From Cymodocea nodosa (lineage: Eukaryota; Streptophyta; Magnoliopsida; Alismatales; Cymodoceaceae), in NCBI GenBank assembly GCA_036874045.1, contig CM072339.1:9183501-9247500 (forward strand): a stretch of 64,000 nt of DNA, given 5' to 3'. Made by a program: the position numbers and the translations under genes. The notes beneath the pieces are model-generated. The model was not told the origin of the DNA. It made no database searches and was given only the letters and a program-made list of their open reading frames with translations. Shown in pieces: positions 1-11,517 of the stretch (the first letter of the stretch is position 1; the number at the start of each line of letters is the position of its first letter).

Positions 1-2231
1 TCTTCAGAGAATATTTTTATCAACTTATCGAAGGTTGCTCCAAAGATTATATCATCCACGTATATTTGAACAACAATCTAATCTTTACTATCTCTCTTAA
101 TAAATAGAGTATGATCCACTTTTCCCATGATATAACCTTTTTCTATTAAAAAAGTAGATAATCTTTCATACCATGATCTAGGTGCTTGCTTCAAACCATA
201 TAAAGATTTCTTCAATTTATACACAAAGTCAGGATTTTTAATATCTTCAAATCCACGTGGTTGTTTTACAAAGACTTCTTCATTAATTAAACCATTTAGA
301 AATGTACTCTTTACATCCATTTGATATAATTTAAATTCCATATAACAAGCATAGACCAATAATATTCTAATACTTTCTAACCTAGTCACAGCAGCAAATG
401 TTTCATCATAATCTAATCTTTCTTCCTATGTGTACCATTGTGCAACTAATCTAGCTTTATTCCTTATAACTTGACCAGTTTCGTTAGTTTTGTTTCTAAA
501 GATCCACTTTGTACCTATTATGGACTGATTTTCTAGTGGAGAGACTAATTCCCATACATCATTTTTGATGAATTGATTTAGTTCTTCTTGCATTGCCACT
601 ATCCAATTTTCATCAGATAATGCTTCTTGTATATTCCTTGGTTCCACCATAGAAACAAACATACAAATACTATTTAAATTTACTTAAGCTCTAGTTTTAA
701 CTCCCTCGTTAATATTACCAATGACTTGAGTAATGGGATGTGATGAAGAATAACGCCAATTTCTCTGATCTTCCTTAATATTCTCATCAACATTTGAATG
801 TACATCACTTTCATCATTAGTTTGATCATTTAAGTTCATATTTTTGATTTTCTCAGATAAATCATCAATCTCTCTTTTGATCTCTAACTCTTTTGGAGGA
901 TTGATCAAATCATCATTATCAGCTTTAGATTGAGATTCTCTAAAAGAATTTTCATTGAAGCTTACATGGAGGGTTTCTTCAATAGTCCTAGAAGTCTTGT
1001 TATATACTCTATAGGCTTTACTTCTAGTAGAGTAACCTACAAAAATTCCTTCATCTGATTTGGCTTGAAATTTATCCCTTTTATCCTTAGTATTAACAAT
1101 AAAACACTTGCAGCCAAATGGTTTCATATAGGAAATTTTTGGAACCCTATTAAACATAATTTCAAAAGGAGTTTTATTAACATGAGGTCTTAAATGACTT
1201 CTGTTAATAACATAACAAGCTGTATTTACTGCTTCAGCCCAAAGATTTTGAGGTAACTTATGTTCATTCAACATAGTTCTGGCCATTTCTTGAAGTGGTC
1301 TATTCTTTCTCTCAACAACACCATTTTGACATGGTGCTCTTGGAAAAAAAAATCTATGATCAATGCCATGCTCATTACAATAATTATCCATTTGATCATT
1401 ATCAAATTCAGTTCCATCATCACTCCTAAGTTTTTTAATAGAGACACTCTGTTCATTTTGAACAAAATTACAAAACATTTTAAACTTTTCAAAAATTTCT
1501 GTCTTAGATGCTAGAAAATATACTCAAGTGTATCTAGAGAAGTCATCTACTAAAACAAATATATAGCATTTACCACCAAGACTCATGATTCTTGTTGGTC
1601 CAAATAGATCCATATGTATAAGTTCTAAGACTCTCTTGCTTGAAATATCAGTTTCGGATTTAAAAGAGTTTTTATGAAGTTTACCTAACTCACATGCATC
1701 ACACATAAAGTCTTTTGAGTATTTAATCTTTGGTAAACCTCTCACTAAATGTTTTTTTTTTGATAGTTTATGTAGCAGTTTCATATTTATATGCCCAATC
1801 CTTCTATGCCACAAATATGCATCACTAGTTTCAACTAGCAAACATAAATTTAAATCAACTGCACTAGAAGGTAAAGATAAAATACATACAGAACCTTTTC
1901 TTTTAGCAATAAACTTAATTTCATTTGTATTTTTATCAATTATTTTGCATACATTATCTTCAAACATTACATAATATCCATTTTCAGTTAGTTTTATGAC
2001 ACTCAGCAAATTAAATCCTAGGTTTTCTACATATAGTACATTTGAAATAACACAAGTTGGAGTTATTTGAACATTGACTATACCTATGATTTTATCTTTG
2101 CTTTTGTTTCCAAATGTTACACTTCCTTTCATGGTATTTGTAAAATTTTGTAGTAGACTTTTCTGTTCGGTCATGTGACTTGACGCTCTACTGTCCAAGA
2201 TCCATTTTGATGTTGTTTCCTCCTGCAACAC
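1..2231 (-). pseudogene. Element A pol: protease, integrase, start of reverse transcriptase
   Basis: One reading frame runs from 2231 to the window edge, broken by in-frame stops. The order is aspartic protease (about 2190, DSRA where B has DSGA, so the active-site Gly is replaced), GAG-pre-integrase zinc region (WHRRIGH, later CDACELGK), integrase core (HMDLFGP, SDDGTEFD, VERKN), the conserved IFVGYSTRSKAYRVY block, then RT N-terminus (KWIFRNK) and QMDVKSTFLNG with [13 protein letters not shown]. Stops fall near 1523 (a Trp in other copies), at 684, near 426 and near 78. The protein would be a gag-pol polyprotein part that processes, integrates and reverse-transcribes the element; this copy cannot be functional. 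Confidence 0.9.
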
Positions 2232-2234
2232 AAA

Positions 2235-3818
2235 TTAAGAAAAACTTTTTCTTGGTATCCAATGTTGTTGAAGACCAAGTTCATTAAACGCATATTTCTT
2301 CTTTTTGTTTAAAAATAGTTTAACATTATCATTTACATTCTTATTAGTTATAAGTACTATAGACTTATTTTTAACATCATACTTACTTATAACATTATTG
2401 CTCTTATAATCATTCTTTTTGTTTATAGATGTAGTATAATCGAGACCAAACCGATTTTTATAAGATGTTAATTTATTTTGGTCATGCTCATACATTTTAG
2501 TAAGTTCATACCAAGATTTTGTACTTGTATTTGAATTTTCAGTGCATACAAAATCTTTTTCTGCACAAAAATTTTCAGATTTATCACATGCATAATCAGT
2601 AATTAGTCTAATACTAGTGTATTGAATTACATGCTCAGGTTTCTGAATTTTTAGTTACTACAATTGTTTGAAATTTTAGAAACATTAGAAATTGAATTTC
2701 CAGAACAAGAAACAAGATTTTTAGAAACATTAATAGTCATGTTAGAAGTACAATTTGACAAATCACATTGATTTATATTATTACTACATGATTCATCCCT
2801 TGAAGTTCCTATTTCTACATATTTATTACCTTATTTCATAATAAAAGAAATTTTAGACTTAGATTTACTTGAACTGCAACTAATAAATCCTTTATTTGCT
2901 TGAGATTCAGGATATTCAAGATAATCAAATCCTAAGCCAAATTTATAAGACACCGTAGGGGTACTAGTTAGTTTGTCTAACTTAGTTTGACTTAAATTTC
3001 ATTTCTCAATAGTAGAATTTAAATCTAGCACTCTCAGTTTTAATTTACCTATCTCTAATTCAAGTTCATTTATATTGTTTCTCAACATTTCATTTTCAGA
3101 TTCTATCTTTAATTTTTCAGCATTTATATTTTGTATTTGTTCATGCAAGATACATTCATTAAATCTAAATTTTTGCAAATCTCTAGCATGATTTTCATTA
3201 TCACATTTAAACTTTTCTAAAGTAGTAGACAGGAAACAATTTTCTTCTTCCATAATAGATGAAAATTTTCTAATATTCTTATTTTCCAGTTTACATACTT
3301 TAAGTTTTTGTAATAATGCATGATAAGCACATAATAATTCATCAAGGTTGAAATCTGAATGACTTTCAAGATCAGATATTACCTCAGACTCATTTGCCAT
3401 GAAGCACACATGAGCAACGTCTTCTAACTCTTGTTCTCCTTCTGAATGTGAAGATTTTGATGATAAATCCTTAGATTCAGACTCTTCAGACGTGTCATCC
3501 CAAGTGACCTTCAAAGCCTTTTTCTTGTAAAACTTTTTCTGAGTTTTCTGAACTGTCTTCTTTTGATTTGTCCTTCTTTGCTTTTCATTTTTCCTTATAG
3601 GACAGTCTGGAGAAAGATGTCCAAGTTTCTTATAGTTGTAACATACATACTTTCTAGAAGAAGAATTCTTGTCATTCAGTAATTTTGACGTTGAGGGTTT
3701 ATCATTTTTGTTCCTTTGCTATTTCCTAGCTTTCCATGCTTTCTTGAATTTCCTAGTCAGTAAAATCAAATCCTCATTAGAATCTGAATTAATAAAAAGT
3801 ATCATTTCCAGTAGCCAT
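2235..3818 (-). pseudogene. Element A gag, capsid region deleted
   Basis: The ATG (3818-3816) opens as MATGN, as in G, but then joins directly to sequence that lies about 650 bp further on in B and G, so the capsid-like N-terminal domain is missing. What remains is the basic segment, a zinc knuckle, and a long Glu/Lys/Asn-rich coiled-coil tail (about 3514-2999). In the zinc knuckle the second Cys is Tyr (CYNYKKLGHLSPDC, against CYNCKKPGHLSPDC in B). The frame ends at a TAA (2235-2237) immediately before protease; B and G carry the same stop. Gag normally forms the virus-like particle and binds RNA; this one cannot assemble as usual. Confidence 0.85.
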
Positions 3819-4004
3819 CTTACCTTAGATTTTTCAACCTATTTGATTTTAAATAGTCTGAAAACTTTAAAACAACTTGAGCCTTAAATCAAGAAAGTTA
3901 AACGTATGCTCAGATATTAATTTCTGTCTAAAAACAAGGAAGGTAGAATAAGCAATGATATTTAATAAGTTGGTATCGATTTTATATCAAAGATTATTAA
4001 CAAT

Positions 4005-4016
4005 GCTCTGATACCA
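4005..4016 (-). other. Primer binding site of element A
   Basis: TGGTATCAGAGC on the minus strand, two bases after the LTR end, is complementary to the 3' end of plant initiator tRNA-Met. The match stops after 12 nt, whereas B continues to 18. Confidence 0.9.
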
Positions 4017-4642
4017 CTTGTAGGATCGTATGTCAACACAAGTGGGGGGTGAATTGTGTATTTTCAATATTTTCTGAAATATAATTGAAACTTTAAAACT
4101 CAAAAACAAGTCGAGACATTGTTTTCATAAAATCATTTTTATTCAAGGTTTCAATTACAATATACAATTCAATTCTCCTTAGAAATTGTAGATGCAATTA
4201 TATCTCGATACCATGTATCATCTAGACAATTTCATAACTACAAATAGAGAAAACTAATTTGCGGAATTTAAAACATTTTTCCCTATTTGAGATATTTCTT
4301 TTTCTTCTTTTTATTCTTTAGCAATTCTTCAGTGACGAATATCTTGTCTTTCTCTGCTTCACCGAATTTACTTTCTTCTAATACTTTAAATCTTTAGTGA
4401 CATAAATAATACCTTTTTCTACTTCACTGAATTTTCTTCCACCTGATACTTCAAATCTTCAATGACATATATCTTACCATTTTCTACTTCATTGAATTTT
4501 CTTCCACCTGAGAGATTTTACTCGAAGAGGTGTTTTTGATTCCTGAAAAAGATTTTTCTTTTGGTGTGCAGGGATAGTTTGATCCTTGAAAAGATTTTTC
4601 GTTTTATGTGCAAGGATAATTTGATCAACGAGAACTCTATGC

Positions 4643-4650
4643 CTTTTATA
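4643..4650 (-). promoter_or_regulatory. TATA box of the element A LTR
   Basis: TATAAAAG on the minus strand is at the same LTR position as in B (16681) and in the orphan LTR (about 38874). It probably marks the U3/R boundary about 30 bp further on. Confidence 0.6.
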
Positions 4651-4957
4651 TTGTATCTTCATTTTATGCATATCCTTCACGTCTAACCACTACCAGTTTT
4701 CCACTTCTTCACGTCTTTCTTTTTCCTTCATCGAAATACACACATTCTGACCCACGTTTACATTTCAAATTTTCTTTAATCATCAGTCCTAGATCTCTGA
4801 AAAATTTCCTGCAAAATAAACTTTCTCGTCCAAAAGAAAATTTCCATCCAAGTGTAATAAGAAGTCGTTACTTTAATGTTAACTAAACGAGTAACACAAA
4901 TATATATATATAACTTAACGAGTTCCTCATGTGCCATTTCACATGACAAGTACTATA

Positions 4958-5040
4958 GCTAACTCAACGAACTAAGTTTGTGGTGTTACGCTAACTCAAC
5001 GAACTAAGTTTGTGGTGTTACGCTAACTCAACGAACCAGC
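4958..5040 (-). repeat. 32-bp tandem repeat in the LTR of A
   Basis: There are two full copies (4958-4989, 4990-5021) and one partial copy of a 32-bp unit beginning GCTAACTCAACGAACTAAG (plus-strand reading). The B LTRs have about one unit here and the orphan LTR L has a variant extra unit near 38515-38560, so copy number varies among LTRs. Confidence 0.85.
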
Positions 5041-5762
5041 TTAACCTTTCTTTTGGAAGGTTAAATGATAACTCATTGAAAATAGTTTAAGTTTCGGATA
5101 GTTACAGTTGTAAGTCTCCGAAAAACTTTAACTCACCGATTCAGCAATAAACAAATGTTTTTATAATAAGAATTTTACCATGTGCAAAAATAATAACTTA
5201 AGTTTATAACGCTAACCTAACACGTTGCCTTAGTGTTTAATATAGCAACTTAACGCGTTTAGTTATGCTAACTTAATGAGTTAAACATGTGCACCTCACG
5301 TGATACAATATAACATTCGTAACTTATAATTTCACCACGTGTATAACACTAACTTAACAAGTTGTCTCTTCTTTTACTCACTAACTTAATGAGTTATCAC
5401 GTGACCTATTTTAACCTTTAGGCCTCTAACTTAACGAGTTCTCACGTGTCCTCTTTACAAACAAAACTCTAACTTAACGAGTTGTCTAAACGTGCACTAT
5501 TCATGATATAGAAAATAATTTTAAAACATATCATACTTTTCAATAAAAACACATGTTAACTTAACGTTTAGTTAAATGAGAAATTAATGCAACGAAACGA
5601 CTAGTTATTAACTTCAGATCCAATACAAACAAGTATTTATGTCATTAAGCTTTTTCTGTATTAATTGATGATTTTAATTTCTTTTCACAAGCAATAGTAA
5701 TTGAGCAAATATGATTATTTTCATTCACCACACACCATCAAAACAAAATACTCAACAGTAAG

Positions 5763-6972
5763 CTTGATTCTCCAACTTCAATAGTGTAAGGAACATCTTC
5801 AATATGCTCAACATTCATCTATTCTGTTTCTATAGAATGGTCAGAGTTCAACTTTTCTACAAATTCTACAGCCGGTGTATCTATCTGTAATTGTTCATTT
5901 TGTTCAACAGATATCTCCATTGATACATGGTGTGAATTCTCAAACTCTACTTCTATGGATTCTAAAGAAGGTTGATTGACATTAAGCTCTTCTAGAGTCT
6001 TAACTTTTTCAATATTCGCTACTCTAGACAATTCAGCCTGTGAACTAGTTACTTCCTCAACATTGTCAGTTATATCTGCAATAACTTGTTCTATGTCAGT
6101 TGCTTGATGCTCTGATTTTTCAATTTCTGCATCATCAGGACTTGAACTAATAGAAAAACTTGAACTAATTTTTGACTTAGATTTCTTCGCAAGTTTTCTA
6201 GCAAGAGAAAATAAAGTCTCATTATCTTCATCAGTTTCAGTATGCTTGGAACTAATGAGTTTATCAGATACACTATAAGGAACAATGTCTAGACATACAT
6301 TGTCCTTTGGAAATGAATGCTCATCTGATTTTTCTTTTCCAGTAGACTTTGTTTCCTTAGACATAATTTTTCTGACTTTTCTTCTTCTATAACAAGTCAG
6401 TCTCTCTTCTTCAAGTATTACTATTTTCTTTTAAAATTGTTCTATAAAATTTTTCTGGTTCAATTCTTCTAAGGCACTTTCTATTGCTATTGCCTTTTAA
6501 AGACCTTCAACTTTTCTTTTATCCACAACAATATTTGTTTGTTTTTCTTTTGAATACAAAGGAGTAGGAATAGTAGATTTATGTTCTTCCTTAAATGCAT
6601 GTAGTCGTGTACCACTGATTGGGTTTTGAGGAATTCTAGTTGATGAACCTACACCTTTTTCCATATATTTCACATACTGTTCTAAAAATGCAATCTCAGT
6701 ACATTTCATTCTGTATTCTCTATCATATTTACTTCGAATACCCATATATTTAATACTTTCATCAGTATTATGAAGTTCTAGTCTAACTTCATTCAATATA
6801 CCTTCAGGAAAAAAGTATTCACTATAAATTTTCGCTAACCTTTTGTCCACTTGAAGTATTTTCTTAAACCATGCTCGTGGAACTTCATCATTATCTATTT
6901 CTTTTCCTTTTCATCTCCTCTACCTTTTCCTTTTCCTTTGTCATGACCTTTGTAGAATTTGGAGACCATCAT
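5763..6972 (-). pseudogene. Envelope-like ORF of A2 (5' part)
   Basis: This is the extra ORF between pol and the 3' LTR. From the ATG near 6972 it encodes a very basic start (KFYKGHDKGKGKGRGD), then a frameshift soon after. A segment with FPEGILNEVR and MKCTEIAFLEQYVKYMEKG follows, then a long acidic Ser/Glu-rich stretch (6364-5819). A TAG near 5818 and the insertion of A end it. B has a homologue at 24046 and G at 43940. Sireviruses are known for an envelope-like ORF here. I see no clear signal peptide or membrane segment in this part, so the envelope role is by position only. Confidence 0.7.
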
Positions 6973-8525
6973 CGTAGGATGTAACAGGAACAAGTGGGAA
7001 AGATTTTCAGACAAAGTTTACAAATAACCTAAGTGTCTGTGTAATAAGTGTTTAAATAGGGTTTTAGGCAACTAACACAATGTGTATAGTAGTCGGGTTT
7101 GGATTTTAAATGAATATTGAATAAAGTTTATTCAATCAAGGTATCCAAAATATTTAAGCATAACTCGTTGAGTTAACTAACCTAACAAGTAAAACATTGT
7201 CAAGAGGTAGTTTTACACGTTATCTTACATAACATAACATTCAGTTAGTATACTTTTTAAAAAAAATTTCAGATGGTTCCTTTCGAAGACAACACACAAG
7301 CTATAATTAACATATATAAAACATCTTGAGAACATTGTAAACTATTCTAATATTCCTTTTATGAATCTAAAATAGTTTGTTTGTCTTTTAAATTGTTTCA
7401 TCAAGATCTTAAGAGGACTAAAAATCAGATTAACCAAGATTTATATTCTGAATTATATTAATCTATTTTGGACATTGCTATTCCTCCCCCTACAAATATA
7501 CTTCAAATAAATTCAATAACATACAAAATATATTTGTATAAAATAGATGTTAATTATAACTACACTTTAAATTTTCTTATCAGAAGATTTCTTTCATCTT
7601 GAATTCATCAAAAATGATTTCAATAATCAACTCTATCTGTATATGAATCAAAACATAACTTTAAACTTAATATGATTAATTCAAGGAGAATAAATAATGT
7701 ATCTCAAATAAACATTTTCAAAAGTACTAATGTTGATTCAATAAATCAGTAGTCATATTGGTAGAGACTATATTCGATTCAAAGATATCTGTAGTTAATG
7801 AAACAACTTTTTCCTTTTCAAAACAGTAAATATTGATAATTTTCTTTAAAAGTTAGTTTGAAAAGCTTGAATCATACAAGATCTTTCAATCAACAATCCC
7901 AAATCTGATCAGGACCTTAGGTTGCCAGATTTAAAGAATCCTTTTATTAGGACAATCCTTACATACCTATCTACACAAGTACAAGAGACTCGTGATCTAA
8001 CTGATCAATAAACTCTCAAAGATTTTCACTTTGTAAGCACTTTTCATTTTAAGCACAGTATATATATGTATTCCATTAATACAGATGCAATAAAGCACAA
8101 ATCTCATACAATTTTTACGTCTATGATTTTACTAAAGATATGAATCAGTTTCAATAAGCTCATACTTTTGATTAGTAGTTTAATATGATTTACATATAAA
8201 TTATTCTACAAGTTTAATCAATCAAGTCAAACTCATCCTTGATCATATGCACTTTCATTAATCCAACAAAAATCACTTAATCAAAATTTCAGGATTACAA
8301 AGGAATTTAGTGTTTTTCATTAACACTTTCACTTAAAATTTTGAAAACCATTAAAATTGATAAAATACGTAAAATCAATAAGATACTACTATGATTTTAC
8401 AATAAATACATAGTATCTTATTGCAACAACTTAGATATTACTCAGATATTTATAATAAGTATATAATATCTATAAGGTAAACAACATCATCAACAAAATT
8501 TATCTTTTTGTAGAGTTTAAGCATT
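6973..8525 (-). other. Noncoding block between pol and envelope-like ORF of A2
   Basis: No ORF. The block is homologous to 22460-24045 in B, part of 43941-44792 in G and part of 36000-37220 in element I. It includes the CTGATCAGGACCTTAGG stretch near 7916, a purine-tract-like TAGGGGGAGGAA (minus strand, about 7485-7496), the TAACTCGTTGAGTTAAC motif (about 7161) and a TATTTAAA box (7051-7058). Confidence 0.75.
7051..7058 (-). promoter_or_regulatory. Candidate TATA box upstream of the A2 envelope-like ORF
   Basis: TATTTAAA on the minus strand lies about 80 bp before the envelope-like ATG. It is present at the same distance in B (23957) and G (44023). The promoter role is inferred. Confidence 0.4.
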
Positions 8526-10378
8526 TTACACATCGCATAGCCTACAAATACCCAAATTTAATCTTATGTTGCAGAATGTATTTTCATCTAGAGGTTTTGT
8601 AAAGATATCAGCTAATTGATTTTTACTAGACACAAATCCTAATTTAATTTTTCCTTTAATTACGTTATCTCTTAGAAAATGATGTCTAACCTCTATATGC
8701 TTTGCTCTAGAATGCAATATAGGATTTTTGGAAAGATTTATTGCATAACCACTGTCACTATAAATCTTAGTTGTATCATAAGATAATCCAAAATCTTCTA
8801 AAGTTTGCCTTATCCATGGAATCTGAGTGCAACACAATGTAGTAGCAACATATTCCGTTTCAATGGTTGAAAGTGGTACACTGTTTTGCTTTTTACTAAA
8901 CCATGACACCAAATTATTTTCCAATAATTGGCATGTGCCACTAGTACTTTTTCTATCAGACTTAAATCCTACATAATCAACATCAGTATATCTTATAAGA
9001 TCTATTGACCTTAGAATAATATAGTCTAAAATTTTTAGTTCCTTGTATATATCTAAATATTTTTTTAACAGCAATTGAGTGTGATTCTTTAGGATTAGAT
9101 TGAAATCTAGCACAAGCACAAACAACAAACATAATATCAGGTCTACTAGCTGTCAAATAAAGTATAAAACCAATCACACTTCTATATTTTCTTTGATCTA
9201 TTGATTTTCCTTTGTCATCAATATCTAACATTAAAGTAGTACTCATATGAGTTCTTCGAATCCTTGTATCACTAAAATTAAATTTCTTAAGCATTTCATT
9301 TGCATATTTTTCCTGATTTAAAAATATACCTTTATCCATTTGCTTAATTTGAAGTCCTAGAAAATATGAAAGTTAATATAGTTTAAAATCCATATAACAA
9401 GCATAGGCTAATAATATTCTAATACTTTCTAACCTAGCCACAGGAGCAAATGTTTCATCATAATCTAGTCCTTCCTATGTATACCCTTGTGCAATTAATC
9501 TAGCTTTGTTTCTTATAACTTGACTAGTCTCATTAGTTTTGTTTCTAAATATCCACTTTGTACCTATTATAGACTTATTTTTGGGTGGAGAAACCGATTC
9601 CCAAACATCATTCCTAATTTGATTTAGTTCTTCTTGCATTGTCACTACCCAATTTTCATCAAATAATGCTTCTTCTATATTCTTTGGTTCCACCATAGAA
9701 ACAAACATACACAAACTATTTAAATTTACTGAAGCTCTAGTTTTAACTCCCTCATTAATATTACCAATGACTTGAGTGATGGGATGTGATGAAGAATAAC
9801 GCCAATTTCTCTGATTTTTCATAATATTCTCATCAACATTGGGAGGTACATCACTTTCATCATTAGTTTGATCATTTAAGTTCGTATTTTTGATTTTCTC
9901 AAATAAATCTTCAATCTCTCTATTGATCTCTAACTCTTTTGGGAAATTGATCATATCATCATTATCAGCTTTAGATTGAGATTCTATAAAAGAATTTTCA
10001 TTGAAGCTTACATGGAGGGTTTCTTCAATAGTTCTAGAAGTCTTATTATATACTCTATAGGCTTTACTTCTAGTAGAATAACCTACAAAAATTCCTTCAT
10101 CCGCTTTGGCTTGAAATTTATCCCTTTTATCCTTAGTATTAAGAATAAAACACTTGCAGTCAAATGGTTTCATATAGGAAATTTTTGGAACCCTATCAAA
10201 CACGATTTCAAAAGGAGTCTTATTAACAAGAGTTCTTAAGTGACTTCTGTTAATAATATAACAAGCTGTATTTACTACTTCAACCCAAAGATTTTAAGGT
10301 AAATTATGTTCATTTAACATAGTTCTGGCCATTTCCTGAAGTGATCTATTCTTTCTCTCAACAACACCATTTTGAGAT

Positions 10379-10604
10379 TGTTAGGATTGGGCTACCATTA
10401 TGCCAAAAGGTCGAGCTGATAGCAAAGGCGTTACCAATCCTTTTAAGTAAGCCCAGAATCTCTCACAAGTCTGAGTTCGTGGGAGGAACCATTAGGATTA
10501 ACCCCCTTCTCCCATAGGTCCCTAAGGCCTTCTCCCTTCATCCTCCAAGTCCTTTAGGTCCCTCAGCCCGTCACCCCTTGAGTCCCTCAGCAGGTTCCTC
10601 AACA
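10379..10604 (-). repeat. TRIM 3' LTR
   Basis: 226 bp, bounded by TG...CA, next to the PPT (10605-10613). It is GC-richer than the surrounding copia sequence. An A-box-like TGGCATAATGG (minus) sits at about 10395-10405. Confidence 0.9.
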
Positions 10605-10684
10605 ATCCCCCCCCTGAAAAATGCATCCCATACTACATTCTTGGGGATTCGAACCCGCGTCTGTGAGTAGGCTCTGATACCACT
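10605..10684 (-). other. TRIM internal region: PPT, B-box-like sequence and PBS
   Basis: On the minus strand it reads: PBS TGGTATCAGAGCC (10682-10670), then GGTTCGAATCC (10655-10645), a perfect match to the tRNA-gene B-box consensus, then GGGGGGGAT as PPT at the 3' LTR. There is no ORF. Confidence 0.85.
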
Positions 10685-10910
10685 TGTTAGGACTAGGCTA
10701 CCATTATGCCAAAAGCTCGAGTTGATAGCAAAGGTGTTACCAATCCTTTTAAGTAAGCCCAGAATCTCTCACAAGTCCGAGTTCATGGGAGGAACCATTA
10801 GGATTAACCCCCTTCTCCCATAAGTCCCTAAGGCCTTCTCCCTTCACCCTCCAAGTCCTTCAGGTCCCTCAACCCGTCACCCCTTGAGTCCCTCAACGGG
10901 TTCCTCAACA
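10685..10910 (-). repeat. TRIM 5' LTR
   Basis: 226 bp, TG...CA. It contains TGGCATAATGG (minus, 10711-10701), which fits the loose Pol III A-box consensus and lies about 45 bp before the B-box-like sequence of the internal region. Confidence 0.9.
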
Positions 10911-11517
10911 GAGATGGTGCTCTTGGAAAAGAATATCTGTGATCAATGCCATGATCTATACAGTAATTATCTATTTGATCATTATCAAATTCAGTACCAT
11001 AATCACTCCTAAGTTTTTGAACAGAGACACTTTGTTCATTTTGAACAAGATTGCAAAACATTTTAAACCTTTCAAAAACTTTTGTCTTAGATGCTAGAAA
11101 GTATACCCAAGTGTATCTAGAGAAGTCATCTACTAAAACAAATACATACTGTTTACCACCAAGACTCATGATTCTTGTTGGTCCAAATAGATCCATATGT
11201 ATAAGTTCTAAGACTCTCTTGCTTGATATATCAGTTTTGGATTTAAAAGAGTTTTTATGAAGTTTACCTAACTCACATGCATCACACATAAAGTCTTTTG
11301 AGTATTTAATCTTTGGTAAACCTCTCACTAAATGTTTTTTTTTTGATAGTTTATGTAGCAGTTTCATATTTATATGCCCAATCCTTCTATGCCACAAATA
11401 TGCATCACTAGTTTCAACTAGCAAACATAAATTTAAATCAACTACACTAGAAGGTAAAGGTAAAATACATACAGAACTTTTTCTTTTAGCAATAAACTTA
11501 AGTTCATCTGTACTTTT

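Larger units (their letters stand above)
1..5757 (-). mobile_element. Element A: family 1 Ty1/copia (Sirevirus-like) retrotransposon, 3' part off the window
   Basis: This minus-strand LTR retrotransposon reads from a 5' LTR (4019-5757) through PBS, gag, protease, integrase and the start of reverse transcriptase to the window edge. The rest of RT, RNase H, any envelope-like ORF and the 3' LTR lie outside. It is inserted in the envelope-like ORF of A2, another copy of its own family: the A2 reading frame resumes right after 5757. The right flank GTAAG (5758-5762) is the candidate target-site copy; its partner is off-window. Gag lacks its capsid part and pol has several stops, so the copy is defective. 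Confidence 0.9.
4019..5757 (-). repeat. 5' LTR of element A (family 1)
   Basis: The LTR is about 1.74 kb and, read on the minus strand, starts TGTTGAGTATTTTG and ends CGATCCTACA just before the PBS. It aligns along its length with both LTRs of B. U3 carries many copies of the TAACTCGTTAAG and TAACTATCCGAAA motifs and G-boxes. A TATA box lies at 4643-4650 and a 32-bp tandem repeat at 4958-5040. Confidence 0.92.
10374..10915 (-). mobile_element. Complete TRIM (miniature LTR retrotransposon) with TSD GAGAT
   Basis: Two 226-bp direct repeats (10379-10604 and 10685-10910), each TGTTAGGA...CTCAACA on the plus strand, flank an 80-bp internal region. That region has a PBS beside one LTR and a G-rich PPT beside the other, so the element reads on the minus strand. 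GAGAT flanks both sides (10374-10378, 10911-10915), and removing the insert restores the integrase alignment. By eye the LTRs differ at 13 of 226 positions, nearly all transitions. It has no coding capacity; size and layout fit a TRIM, which must use enzymes of autonomous elements. Confidence 0.93.
5763..11517 (-). mobile_element. Element A2: family 1 copia copy, interrupted by A, a TRIM and C
   Basis: This minus-strand fragment holds, in element order, the end of the GAG-pre-integrase region (11517), integrase, a deleted RT, RNase H, a 1.55-kb noncoding block and an envelope-like ORF that stops where A inserted. Its gag, protease and 5' LTR are not next to it because C inserted at 11518 and the far side of C is rearranged. 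The integrase hosts a TRIM (10379-10910). Confidence 0.88.
8526..11517 (-). pseudogene. A2 pol: integrase, deleted RT, RNase H
   Basis: The GAG-pre-integrase and integrase start at 11517, reading out of the C LTR ([30 protein letters not shown]). Integrase is broken by the TRIM and resumes to about 9475 (IFVGYSTRSKAYRVY, KWIFRNK). At about 9374-9378 the RT is fused across a deletion that joins the CYMDFKLY segment to the FLGLQIKQ segment, removing the palm with its catalytic YVDD. RNase H (9128-8526) keeps YTDVDYVG, the Glu-bearing TEYVATT and the conserved LGICRLCDV end. It is dead as a polymerase; the RNase H frame is shifted against the RT remnant near 9060. Confidence 0.88.

Noticed and set aside
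1260..1514. Plus-strand open frame over the integrase of A (also 9976-10239, 44912-45175, 45448-45882)
   Set aside because: Recurs only as the antisense shadow of conserved integrase sequence; no independent motif.
4958..5021. CRISPR-like direct repeats
   Set aside because: Head-to-tail 32-bp units without spacers inside a plant LTR.
10640..10690. A tRNA gene in the TRIM
   Set aside because: Only A- and B-box-like sequences and a PBS are seen; no acceptor stem or anticodon arm can be built, so it is not a tRNA gene.
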